The position numbers and the translations under genes were made by a program. A model generated the notes under the pieces. It did no database searches and was not told the DNA's origin. It saw nothing but the letters and a program-made list of their open reading frames with translations. Below are positions 52,696 through 60,559 of a stretch of DNA of 64,000 bases, in pieces; the stretch's first letter is position 1, and each line of letters begins with the position of its first letter. Source of the stretch: Tetramitus jugosus (lineage: Eukaryota > Heterolobosea > Eutetramitea > Acrasida > Vahlkampfiidae); the NCBI GenBank assembly GCA_937625935.1, contig OW569351.1, positions 1 to 64,000 of the forward strand, read 5' to 3'.

Positions 52696-54960
52696 ATGTG
52701 GAAACAATCGCATGCAATCAAGAGTGCAATGTCCATGTTGCCATCAACATGGCACTCACCTAGTCTTCTCACGCGCTCACAATCCTCTCTTTTTCCTTGT
52801 TCCACTTTTTTTGGCGCCAAAAATTTTCACTCCAACGTCTACAGTCAGTCGTCTTTGCTGTTGGAAGACGAAGATGAAAGTTTTCTGAGTTCACAGCTCG
52901 ATCGAATCAAGAAGAGAAAAAAATCTCTTGATTTATCGTCGCCAAGCAATGCTCCACTCTACCATGGAGCGACCAAGACCAGCATCAAGAAGGAAAGCAC
53001 AATGAACAGACAAAAGAAACAAGCAAGGCACAATGTATCAAAAGCTAAAAGTGAAAGCTCAACAACAAGTCAAAGCAATTCTTCATTTGAGGAAAAGGAC
53101 GAGCACAGACAAGCAATCAAGCACTTTTATGATTTGAAGCTAACGGGACCATTGTGCAAGTCTGCTGTTCACGTATGCAGCTTCAAGGAACCTACTGAGA
53201 TTCAAAAACGTGTGATACCAGCTGCCATTGAAGGAAAGCATGTCATTGCAAGTGCAGAAACAGGCACGGGCAAAACTGCTGCCTATGTTCTTCCACTGTT
53301 GCAACACTTTTATCGTGTGAGCAATTATGAGAAGCGTAAGCAGTTGCCAATGCGTACGAATCCAATAGTTCTTATTCTGGCACCTACCAAGGAACTTTCA
53401 GAGCAAATTATGGATCAATTGAATAAGATGAGTCAAGTGTTGAGATCGGATGAGTATGATTGCACTGTGACGACCAGATTGATCATTGGTGGAGTGAGTA
53501 GAAATTCACAATTGGAAATGTTGAAACAAGGTTGTGACATTCTTGTGGGAACACCTGGTAGAATGGTCGAATTGGTCAAGTTGTTGAATGATACGCGCAG
53601 AGTTGATGGTGAAGTAAGTGCTGAAGATGAAGAGACATTGAATCGATTGCCACTGTTGTCACAGATTAGACATTTGGTATTGGATGAGTGTGACAAGATG
53701 TTGAGCATGGGATTTTTGCCTGACTTGAAGAAGCTTTTCGAATACTTACCAAAACCGGTGACAGATAAGATGAGACGAAGAGATATGATGAAAAAGTTGA
53801 AGGAGGATAGATCATCGTTATTGACAGCACCAAACGCTCTACCATACAAGGAAATGCAAGTTTTAATGTTTTCTGCTACGTTGACGAGAGGAATTGAAGA
53901 TTTAATGTATCGATTTGCGCCTGTTCATGAACTTATTAATCTGAACGAATCGATGCAGGTTGCTAACAACGTGAAGCACGTTCAATATCATGTCGGTGAT
54001 TTCAATGTGAAATATCCGTTATTGAGCTATTTATTGAAGAGAAAGGGTTCAATGAAGGGCCAACAAGTCCTTATATTTGTTCGAACAAAGCAGAAGGCTG
54101 AAAGACTTTCGGACAGACTCATCCAAGACAAATTTAATGCGGAGGCAGTGTTCAAATCCAAATCTGTTTCACAGAGAGCCAAAGCGATTGAAAGATTCAA
54201 AAATGGAGAACTCCAAATCCTGGTTAGTACAGATGTGTTAGCGAGAGGCATTGACGTGGAGCATTTACCATTTGTTGTCAATTATGATATTCCAGCGAGC
54301 CCTGAGGACTATGTTCATCGTGTCGGAAGAACCGGTAGAGCTGGTAATACCGGTCTAGCTGTGTCATTTGTCAGTCATTATCCACAGATTGTCAAGGTCG
54401 GAATGAAGACTGTTGAACTCAATGAGATCCACTTCATGAAGACTGTCGAAAAGTTTATTAGTGAACGAGTAGAACATCGAAAGATTCCTGGTCCATGGAC
54501 TGATGAAACTCTAAAGATTGGTCCAAATGGTCTTCCTATCGTGGATATGAGTGAAAATCATGCAAAACAAATGGTTATAGCATCAAAGAAGGCCAGTTTG
54601 AAGATTCTAGAACAAAAATTCGAAAAGGAGAAGAGACAATTGAACAAGAAGCAGCACGATTCGAAGAAGCCAGTTTCTAAGGTTGAACAAAACTTGTCTG
54701 AGACATATATTGCTCTCAAACAGCGTATCAAACAAATATCTGCCAGACCTGCATCATCTTTGGCTGATGCTGTTGAAGAAGATCGGCTGCCTATTCAGAA
54801 GATTCCTTCGTTGCGTAACTTCAAAGAAGGTAGATACGAAGATGTGGTGGCTTCTTTCGACAAGAGAAGAGCAGCCAAGGCTGGAATAGTCCCAGAGGGC
54901 AAGAAGAGCAGAAAGGCATCCAAAACAAAGCAGAGAAAACACGCAAGAGCATTCCTATAA
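52696..54960 (+). CDS. DEAD-box RNA helicase, probably mitochondrial
   Basis: 754 residues from ATG 52696. The first 50 residues are Ser/Lys/Phe-rich without acidic residues, like a mitochondrial presequence. The helicase core spans about 145-590: FKEPTEIQKRVIPAAIEGKH (Q-motif region), ASAETGTGKTAAYVLP (I), ILAPTKELSEQ (Ia), VGTPGRM (Ib), VLDECDKML (II, with Cys in place of Ala of DEAD), FSATL (III), VLIFVRTKQKAE (IV), STDVLARGIDVE (V) and YVHRVGRTGRAG (VI). A Lys-rich C-terminal extension follows. Such proteins remodel RNA or RNPs, for example Mss116-like roles in organelle splicing or ribosome assembly. The precise target is unknown. The stop is 30 bp from the convergent EIPR1 gene. Confidence 0.92.
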   Translation: MWKQSHAIKSAMSMLPSTWHSPSLLTRSQSSLFPCSTFFGAKNFHSNVYSQSSLLLEDEDESFLSSQLDRIKKRKKSLDLSSPSNAPLYHGATKTSIKKESTMNRQKKQARHNVSKAKSESSTTSQSNSSFEEKDEHRQAIKHFYDLKLTGPLCKSAVHVCSFKEPTEIQKRVIPAAIEGKHVIASAETGTGKTAAYVLPLLQHFYRVSNYEKRKQLPMRTNPIVLILAPTKELSEQIMDQLNKMSQVLRSDEYDCTVTTRLIIGGVSRNSQLEMLKQGCDILVGTPGRMVELVKLLNDTRRVDGEVSAEDEETLNRLPLLSQIRHLVLDECDKMLSMGFLPDLKKLFEYLPKPVTDKMRRRDMMKKLKEDRSSLLTAPNALPYKEMQVLMFSATLTRGIEDLMYRFAPVHELINLNESMQVANNVKHVQYHVGDFNVKYPLLSYLLKRKGSMKGQQVLIFVRTKQKAERLSDRLIQDKFNAEAVFKSKSVSQRAKAIERFKNGELQILVSTDVLARGIDVEHLPFVVNYDIPASPEDYVHRVGRTGRAGNTGLAVSFVSHYPQIVKVGMKTVELNEIHFMKTVEKFISERVEHRKIPGPWTDETLKIGPNGLPIVDMSENHAKQMVIASKKASLKILEQKFEKEKRQLNKKQHDSKKPVSKVEQNLSETYIALKQRIKQISARPASSLADAVEEDRLPIQKIPSLRNFKEGRYEDVVASFDKRRAAKAGIVPEGKKSRKASKTKQRKHARAFL

Positions 54961-54989
54961 AGGATCACTTTGTTATGTTACATGTTTGA

Positions 54990-56372
54990 TTATTCACTAT
55001 TCAATATCTTCCACTTTTCAGATTGTGGTACACTATGGAATAGCACTCTTCCATCGTAGGACACCGAGCCAAACACCCACTTGTTACTGCTGCTCCATGC
55101 TACTGAATACACGCTCTCTTCATGTTCATCGATGGAAGTTACGAGAGCATCAACCAGAGGTTGTTCCTCTTCGTACTTGGTCTCAATTTGTGTCTGTTGT
55201 TCCTCTGGAGATGTGGGGCTGCCGTTTGTGGCAGTATCTTCCTCCAGCTCGTTCAGTTCACGGTCCATCTTCTTGGCAATAGATTTGGATGAAATCGATG
55301 GAATAGACCAAAGATTCACAATCGAATCACTACCACTGCTCAAAACCAATTGGTCATACAATGGATTGAACGCAACTTGAGTGATCCAGTGAGAGTGACC
55401 ACACACTGTTCTCAATGGTCCGCTGCCAACCATTCTCATATCCCAAAACTTCATCTTACAATCATCACCACCACTGACCAAGTAATAAGATCGATAGGCA
55501 TTGTACTCTATACATCTGACCTGTTGTTCATGTGCATTGTCAATGACAGCTGCTTTTCCATTGCTTCTCAAATCCAATTCAATAATCTTGTTGGACGAGG
55601 TAACAGCCACCTTTTCAGAGTGATTTGGATCCCACCGACCCGTAAACAACATGTTGTTTCCAGACTTGACACTATAGACTTGATTTGGCTTTGTTAGCTT
55701 GGTCGTGCTAGTCGTAGCACTGTCATTGCTTGCTTGCGACAATAGTTTTTCAATGTTCCACTCTCTCACAGCTTCATTGTCAATCGTAAGAACACGATCG
55801 AGCATTCCATTGGGTTGCCAAAGCACATTTTTCAATGCTTTCTTGTTCTTGTTGGAGCTTACTTCTGCACTGTTGAGTGAGATGGTGGCAAGCTCAGTCA
55901 ACGACTCACTGTCCACTGAAGAAGAGGAAGCTCCCACATGGTTTGACTGTTGTAGAGGTGACCTTCTACTAGAGCTACTAGAGCTCTGTTGATCCAACTC
56001 TTCGTCTCCACTGTCCAAAGCTTCATCTTCTTCGTCTTCCTCGACGACAGAATCACCGTAGATGGATGGCGGCAATTTCCACAAAGAACTTTCAAAATCT
56101 TTTCCGTTGTGATAAATCGTAAAAAATAAATTGGGGCGCGAAGGACATGGCGCAATGTTCCAAATTTCATGGGGGTGACTGAACACGGAGATTCGTGGAA
56201 CATCTTGAAGCTCTTCCTTGTATTCAATCAAGTGGACTTCATTGTCACTGTGCAGACTCATTGTACCAACGAGAAAACGATCTCTTGTGGTGTCTCCTAG
56301 CACAGACGTCAAACATCTGGCCTTGTTTAATCTGTGACCATACACAACAGACTGAGATGGCTTTTGATTCAT
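54990..56372 (-). CDS. EIPR1: EARP/GARP-interacting protein EIPR1 (TSSC1), WD40
   Basis: 460 residues from ATG 56372. The N-terminus (VVYGHRLNKARCLTSVL, RFLVGTMSLHSDNEVHLIEY, HPHEIWNIAPCP) and the WD repeats (FTGRWDPNHSEKVAVTSSNK, CIEYNAYRSYYLVSGGDDCK, HSHWITQVAFNPLYDQLVL, EESVYSVAWSSSNKWVFGSV) follow human EIPR1 through to the closing SYDGRVLFHSVP. EIPR1 binds the EARP and GARP tethering complexes and is needed for endosome recycling and dense-core vesicle sorting. Low-complexity acidic/Ser insertions occur at about residues 105-150 and between the last two blades. No intron is needed. Confidence 0.92.
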   Translation of the reverse strand: MNQKPSQSVVYGHRLNKARCLTSVLGDTTRDRFLVGTMSLHSDNEVHLIEYKEELQDVPRISVFSHPHEIWNIAPCPSRPNLFFTIYHNGKDFESSLWKLPPSIYGDSVVEEDEEDEALDSGDEELDQQSSSSSSRRSPLQQSNHVGASSSSVDSESLTELATISLNSAEVSSNKNKKALKNVLWQPNGMLDRVLTIDNEAVREWNIEKLLSQASNDSATTSTTKLTKPNQVYSVKSGNNMLFTGRWDPNHSEKVAVTSSNKIIELDLRSNGKAAVIDNAHEQQVRCIEYNAYRSYYLVSGGDDCKMKFWDMRMVGSGPLRTVCGHSHWITQVAFNPLYDQLVLSSGSDSIVNLWSIPSISSKSIAKKMDRELNELEEDTATNGSPTSPEEQQTQIETKYEEEQPLVDALVTSIDEHEESVYSVAWSSSNKWVFGSVSYDGRVLFHSVPQSEKWKILNSE

Positions 56373-56613
56373 TTTCTCTCTGCAGTTGATTGATTTTGTT
56401 TTGTCCTTTTTGATATTTGTCCGAAACTCCGGAGATGTTCAATGAACGACAGGAAAAAAAGCGAAAAAAGAATGGAAATGAAATGAATTTTCTGGAACAC
56501 CCATTGCGCTATTTAACTGCTGAGCTTGATTTTCACGAGACATGATCAGAACACAACAACAAGAACATAAAACAACCAATACAACAAGAAACAAAACTCA
56601 AAGAAAATAAAAC

Positions 56614-56841
56614 ATGGCCAGCTCAAACACCTCCTCAAGAAGAAACATGATCAAGAAGTGCTCTCTCAAGGAACCAAGCAATCTCTCGCCAAAGAACATT
56701 ATTGCAAAGGGGACAAGAACGCGAAGAAATATCAATTACAATGAAACTGCATTGTCAAGAGCAGCTCTATCTGGTGTGATGAGCAAGAAGAAGGGAAGAA
56801 CCAGCTCTAAAAATACTATGGAGAAGAGAACTTCTCATTGA
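56614..56841 (+). CDS. Small basic protein, unknown
   Basis: 75 residues from ATG 56614, strongly basic (about one third Lys/Arg) and Ser/Thr/Asn-rich, with no predicted membrane segment. Motifs such as LSPKNIIAKGTRTRRNINYNE and ALSRAALSGVMSKKKGR could be nucleic-acid or nuclear-import related. The 60 bases upstream form a C/A-rich leader like those of confirmed genes in this window (SEM1, GLDC), which supports real expression. No family is recognised, and cysteines are nearly absent. It sits between EIPR1 (divergent) and the LRR cassette. Confidence 0.5.
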   Translation: MASSNTSSRRNMIKKCSLKEPSNLSPKNIIAKGTRTRRNINYNETALSRAALSGVMSKKKGRTSSKNTMEKRTSH

Positions 56842-56942
56842 AGCATTTGAGCACTCATTTTGTGCATGTAATAATAAACTAGGATCTACGATACACCTTT
56901 TAGCATGATTGATTCACTCTGCACTATGGATTCATCCAATAT

Positions 56943-57182
56943 CTACACCAGGATCCAGATTCTTCCAGTAGCCATCACAATCTCCATGAGCATTCCTTGC
57001 AGCAGACCTCCACTACTTTGCCTTAACTGTTGCTCATGCGTCACTGTCACCTTCCACTCATGATACCCACGAACTCTTCGCGGGCTCGACGGCAAATAGG
57101 ATGATACATCGTGATGAATGTCTACGTTCATACAATGGTGGAACCACCTCTTCCCATTTCGAATAGAGAACTTAAGCACCAT
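56943..57182 (-). other. Orphan ORF beside the LRR cassette
   Basis: 79 codons from ATG 57182. The sequence (GKRWFHHCMNVDIHHDVSSY, then RGYHEWKVTVTHEQQLRQSS) looks protein-like but matches nothing I know. A TACTAAC-CAG sequence lies just before the ATG and resembles the 3' end of an intron, so this may be a terminal exon or relic of a gene whose 5' part is lost. The cassette begins 22 bp upstream of its ATG. Confidence 0.3.
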
Positions 57183-57203
57183 CTGGCTGAGTTAGTATTG
57201 AGA

Positions 57204-57241
57204 TAGGAGACTACTCGAGAACCCTCAGTAATGTAGGCTTT
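57204..57241 (+). repeat. Left 38-bp terminal inverted repeat
   Basis: Exact inverted match to 58274-58311; begins TAGGAGACTACTCGAG. The match ends sharply on both sides apart from a few chance bases. Confidence 0.9.
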
Positions 57242-57287
57242 CGCATTTTTGTTGCTCGAGCAAACAACCGAGAGTGAGCAGTGTCAG

Positions 57288-58139
57288 ATGCGAGGCAATT
57301 GTGTAATTCATTCTGCCCTTTGCTGGGACGTGTGGTCAACCATCATTGAATTTTGTGGCACTCGAGAATGGCTTCAATTGAGCTACACGTGCCAAGGAAT
57401 CAATCAATTCAAATTCAATCGATTGCTCATGTCCAACAAGGTGAGAAAACTCAAAAGGGCATTGAACAAGAAAGAAATTAAACACTGGTTTCGATTGGGA
57501 AGAGGAACATTGTTCAATGTTCAATTTTACAATCGTAATGTAGTGGATAAGCATTTTCAATACTTGGAAGGCGTTCACACACTCGATATAAGTTATTGTT
57601 ATCAGATAACAGACAATGCATTTACCCATTTGGTTGGTATTCACACGTTGGATCTGAGTGATTGCAACCAAATTACTGACAAGGCATTTGCCCACTTGGC
57701 TGGCATCCACACACTCTATATTAATTATTGTGATCAAATTACTGACAAGGCATTCCCTCATTTGACTGGCATTCACACACTGAATATGGCTGGTTGTACG
57801 CAAATTACAGACGATGCAATCACTCATTTGAAAGCTATTCATACACTCGATATGAGTGGTTGCAAGAAAATCACAGATCAAGCTTTTCCCCACTTGACTG
57901 GCATACACACCCTCAACGTGAGTGATTGCAATCAAATCACAGATCAAGCCGTCTCTCATTTGGTTGGTATTCATACACTCGACATGAGCTATTGCGATCT
58001 AATTACGGAGAAGGCTTTTGTTTATCTGAAGGATATCCATACGCTCACTTGGTCTTTTCGCGAAGAAGACCCTGCTTTCATCGATAAGGTGGTTGACCAT
58101 TTCAAGGACAGTCCAGCAACTCTTATTCAGATAGTATGA
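57288..58139 (+). CDS. F-box-like, 22-residue leucine-rich-repeat protein (copy 2)
   Basis: 283 residues from ATG 57288, the first ATG of the frame. Its F-box-like region (LCWDVWSTIIEFCGTREWLQLSYTCQGINQF) and linker (RGTLFNVQF, DKHFQYLEG) closely follow copy 1 at 5588. Seven repeats of exactly 22 residues (GIHTLDxSxCxQITDxAFxHL) and the same tail (KVVDHFKDSPATL) complete it. Copy 1 has thirteen repeats, so the two differ by loss or gain of units. By analogy with FBXL proteins it may be an SCF substrate receptor; Skp1 binding is not proven. The reading frame is intact, so it is probably still expressed despite lying inside a TIR cassette. Its promoter must lie in the 46 bp inside the left repeat or further upstream. 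Confidence 0.85.
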   Translation: MRGNCVIHSALCWDVWSTIIEFCGTREWLQLSYTCQGINQFKFNRLLMSNKVRKLKRALNKKEIKHWFRLGRGTLFNVQFYNRNVVDKHFQYLEGVHTLDISYCYQITDNAFTHLVGIHTLDLSDCNQITDKAFAHLAGIHTLYINYCDQITDKAFPHLTGIHTLNMAGCTQITDDAITHLKAIHTLDMSGCKKITDQAFPHLTGIHTLNVSDCNQITDQAVSHLVGIHTLDMSYCDLITEKAFVYLKDIHTLTWSFREEDPAFIDKVVDHFKDSPATLIQIV

Positions 58140-58273
58140 TCGTATTGAGAACTCTAAGCCCTGAAATGTTAGTTAATACATCTTAACTTTTATCTGAATT
58201 CTTGTGGTGTTTCCTTGCATTTTCAGGCTCAAAAGCTAATGAACAGCTTTTCGGTGCTTGCATGACCTGGGCA

Positions 58274-58311
58274 AAAGCCTACATTACTGAGGGTTCTCGA
58301 GTAGTCTCCTA
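58274..58311 (-). repeat. Right 38-bp terminal inverted repeat
   Basis: Exact inverted match to 57204-57241; ends CTCGAGTAGTCTCCTA. Confidence 0.9.
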
Positions 58312-58521
58312 GTCTTTGATGTCCAAGATACTTCTCACCCTCCCCACAAGTTTCAAAGTTCTTTGTTTGTTGAGATTAATTCTAAATGACACCCCACATG
58401 ACAGTCAGGGGCAGCAATTTCACAGGGATCCGTCAACGCGCACAAGCTCAATGCGCAGTTTCTCTGGCGCACAGCAGAAAGAACACACAAACTTCCCCCA
58501 CCTAAAAGAACCTAGCAAGAA

Positions 58522-59226
58522 ATGACAAAGTATTTAATCACTGGAGCATCCAGAGGCATTGGATTGGAACTCGTACGACAACTATTGGCCAGAGATACCA
58601 CAGAATTCGTGTTTGCGGCATCTCGTTCAGCTAGTAAGCAACTAGAGGAGCTGTCTAACAATCCAAAGTTGAAGTTTGTAGAGTTGGATGTCTCAGATGT
58701 GGAATCTATCAAGAAGGCAGCTGAGAAACTCAAGCCATACAAGATTAATGTACTGGTGAACAATGCTGGTGTCAATGTAAGTGGAAATGTTCAGACCACG
58801 ACCTCTGAAGGAGCACTTGAGGCCTATCGCACAAATGTGGTTGGACCATTGCTCGTAACACAACATTTCCTTCCATTGTTTGAGAGTGATGCAACTAAAC
58901 CAGCTATTATTGCCAACATCTCTTCGTTGCTTGCCTCTTTGAACGACGCAATGAATCCAGATTATCAATTCCTGGACAATCTGCCATACAGAGTCTCCAA
59001 GGCAGCTCTCAACATGCTCACTAGATTGCAGTCTCTTGAGCTCAAGGACAAGAACATTGCTGTCGTTTCTTTCAGTCCTGGCTGGGTATTAACAGATATG
59101 GGAGGTCCGGATGCTCCTTTAACTCCAAAGGAAAGTGTCGAAGGTTTGATCAAAGGATTGGACAGAATCCAAATCGAAGACACTGGAAAATTTTTGAACT
59201 ATTCCGGAGTAGAACTTCCATTGTGA
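58522..59226 (+). CDS. Short-chain dehydrogenase/reductase, C-factor-like
   Basis: 234 residues from ATG 58522. The Rossmann fold opens with YLITGASRGIGLELVRQLL (TGxxxGxG cofactor loop). LDVSDVE and NNAG follow, then the catalytic Ser in ANISSLLAS and the Tyr/Lys pair in PYRVSKAALNMLTRL, ending with FSPGWVLTDMGG. This pattern is that of classical SDRs close to the C-factor/sniffer carbonyl-reductase group, usually NADPH-dependent. The substrate cannot be predicted. The length is normal, with no targeting sequence or intron. The start lies 210 bp beyond the LRR cassette. Confidence 0.93.
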   Translation: MTKYLITGASRGIGLELVRQLLARDTTEFVFAASRSASKQLEELSNNPKLKFVELDVSDVESIKKAAEKLKPYKINVLVNNAGVNVSGNVQTTTSEGALEAYRTNVVGPLLVTQHFLPLFESDATKPAIIANISSLLASLNDAMNPDYQFLDNLPYRVSKAALNMLTRLQSLELKDKNIAVVSFSPGWVLTDMGGPDAPLTPKESVEGLIKGLDRIQIEDTGKFLNYSGVELPL

Positions 59227-59433
59227 TCTTCTCATAAACTACTATTCTCAGTCAAAAGACTTGCTTTGTTTGCTGAGCAATTGAAATGTGATCGAAAACC
59301 TTTCATCAGGTTTAACCTTGTCGAAGGAAGAAAAAATTCGCATCGATGGTATTCGCGGGATAAACCACTCCCTGTCCAGTAAATACTGGACAACTCTAGT
59401 TGTTCATCCGCCAACCGAACAGTCCATTCCAGA

Positions 59434-60477
59434 ATGCATGATCTTCCAGAACTCTTTTTAAGATGCGAAAAAATAAAATCCTTGCACAACAACCAGTCAC
59501 AAAACAACCATTTGCTTTGCTCAAGAATGAATAGACAAATTTTGAAACAAATTGCCAATGATACCTTGACAATCATTCGCAATGGTCATTACACATGCAA
59601 TAACCAACAAGTGGATCTCAGTAATGAGATCAGACAATGCGTAAGAGACACAAAACTCTACAAGCATGATGAAAAGATTCAAAAGGAGGTCAAGGTCACT
59701 GAAAGGTTTGAAAAAATGCACATGGAAGTGAGACTGTGCTCCACTTTGGATGCTGTTCAACAAGAGCTACTGTTGGAACCGTCTGCTTCTGTGGCAGCTT
59801 TGAATTTTGCATCTGCCAAGAATCCTGGTGGTGGATTTTTGAAAGGATCATCTGCTCAGGAAGAAAGTTTAGCTCGAACGAGTGCATTGTACGAATGTCT
59901 CATCTCGGATCAGGTCAAGAACTATTATCTGGAGAATGAACAGGAAAAATTGTGTCTGTACACGGACAATGTGATATATTCGCCAAGAGTCCCAGTGTTT
60001 CGTTCGGATCAATCTGAACAACTTTTGAAGGAACCATATCTGGCCACTTTTATAACTGCCCCTGCTGTCAATTACAATCATGCAAGTAGAAGAGTGGATA
60101 ATCAAGAGAGGATTAGGCAAGTGTTCCGTGATCGTGCAGATAAGGTCCTTGCTATCGCTTATGAGAACAACCATGACGTGATTGTGTTGGGTGCATGGGG
60201 TTGTGGAGTATTCGGCTGTCCTATTGCATTCACTGCTCGTATGTTCAGAGATTTGCTACGTACAAAGTATAAGAATGCTTTCAAGAGAGTAATATTTGCA
60301 ATCTATGATACGATGACATGCGATTCATTTCAATATGCACTGGAGTCAGACGATGTGATCGAGGAAGAAGCAGTAGGTGCAGAAACGAAGGGCAAAAGAC
60401 CTGTTGTTAGAGAGAAGAATAAGAATAGACGTGATGAAAGATGGAAGAAGCACGCATCCAGTAGTGATGGGTATTGA
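59434..60477 (+). CDS. Microbial-type poly(ADP-ribose) glycohydrolase-like macrodomain protein
   Basis: 347 residues from ATG 59434 (the second Met, at 59527, is an alternative start). The N-terminal region KQIANDTLTIIRNGHY matches the bacterial/fungal-type PARG family (PF10021, TIGR02452). The signature NPGGGFLKGSSAQEESLARTS holds the GGG loop and the QEE catalytic glutamates. YSPRVPVFR, APAVNYNHA and LGAWGCGVFGCP follow in the expected order. These enzymes remove poly(ADP-ribose) or ADP-ribose from proteins. The C-terminal 50 residues are Lys/Arg-rich, possibly a nuclear signal. The ADP-ribosyltransferase partner is not in the window. Confidence 0.9.
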   Translation: MHDLPELFLRCEKIKSLHNNQSQNNHLLCSRMNRQILKQIANDTLTIIRNGHYTCNNQQVDLSNEIRQCVRDTKLYKHDEKIQKEVKVTERFEKMHMEVRLCSTLDAVQQELLLEPSASVAALNFASAKNPGGGFLKGSSAQEESLARTSALYECLISDQVKNYYLENEQEKLCLYTDNVIYSPRVPVFRSDQSEQLLKEPYLATFITAPAVNYNHASRRVDNQERIRQVFRDRADKVLAIAYENNHDVIVLGAWGCGVFGCPIAFTARMFRDLLRTKYKNAFKRVIFAIYDTMTCDSFQYALESDDVIEEEAVGAETKGKRPVVREKNKNRRDERWKKHASSSDGY

Positions 60478-60559
60478 TCGGTTCAACCTCTTGCCATTGA
60501 AATAACACCATAAATGCTTCATTTCTTTTGTTCAAGTTTGCCTCTTCATAATTTATTGT

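Larger units (their letters stand above)
57204..58311. mobile_element. TIR-bounded cassette carrying an F-box/LRR gene
   Basis: A 38-bp sequence at 57204-57241 (TAGGAGACTACTCGAGAACC at its outer end) is repeated exactly, inverted, at 58274-58311. Both outer ends terminate in TA, so the element can be read as GGAGACTACTCGAG...CTCGAGTAGTCTCC with a TA target duplication, as in Tc1/mariner-type or Stowaway-like elements. The interior contains one gene, the F-box/LRR copy 2, which fills about 77 percent of the cassette. The ATG lies 46 bp inside the left repeat and the stop 134 bp before the right one. There is no transposase, so it is a non-autonomous element that carries a host-like gene. Confidence 0.75.

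Noticed and set aside
57336-57974. Long minus-strand ORF (212 codons) opposite the second LRR gene, and a similar 193-codon ORF at 6215-6796 opposite the first
   Set aside because: Both run exactly opposite the 66-bp tandem repeat. The periodic codon pattern keeps the antisense frame open, and the products are mirror repeats without independent features.
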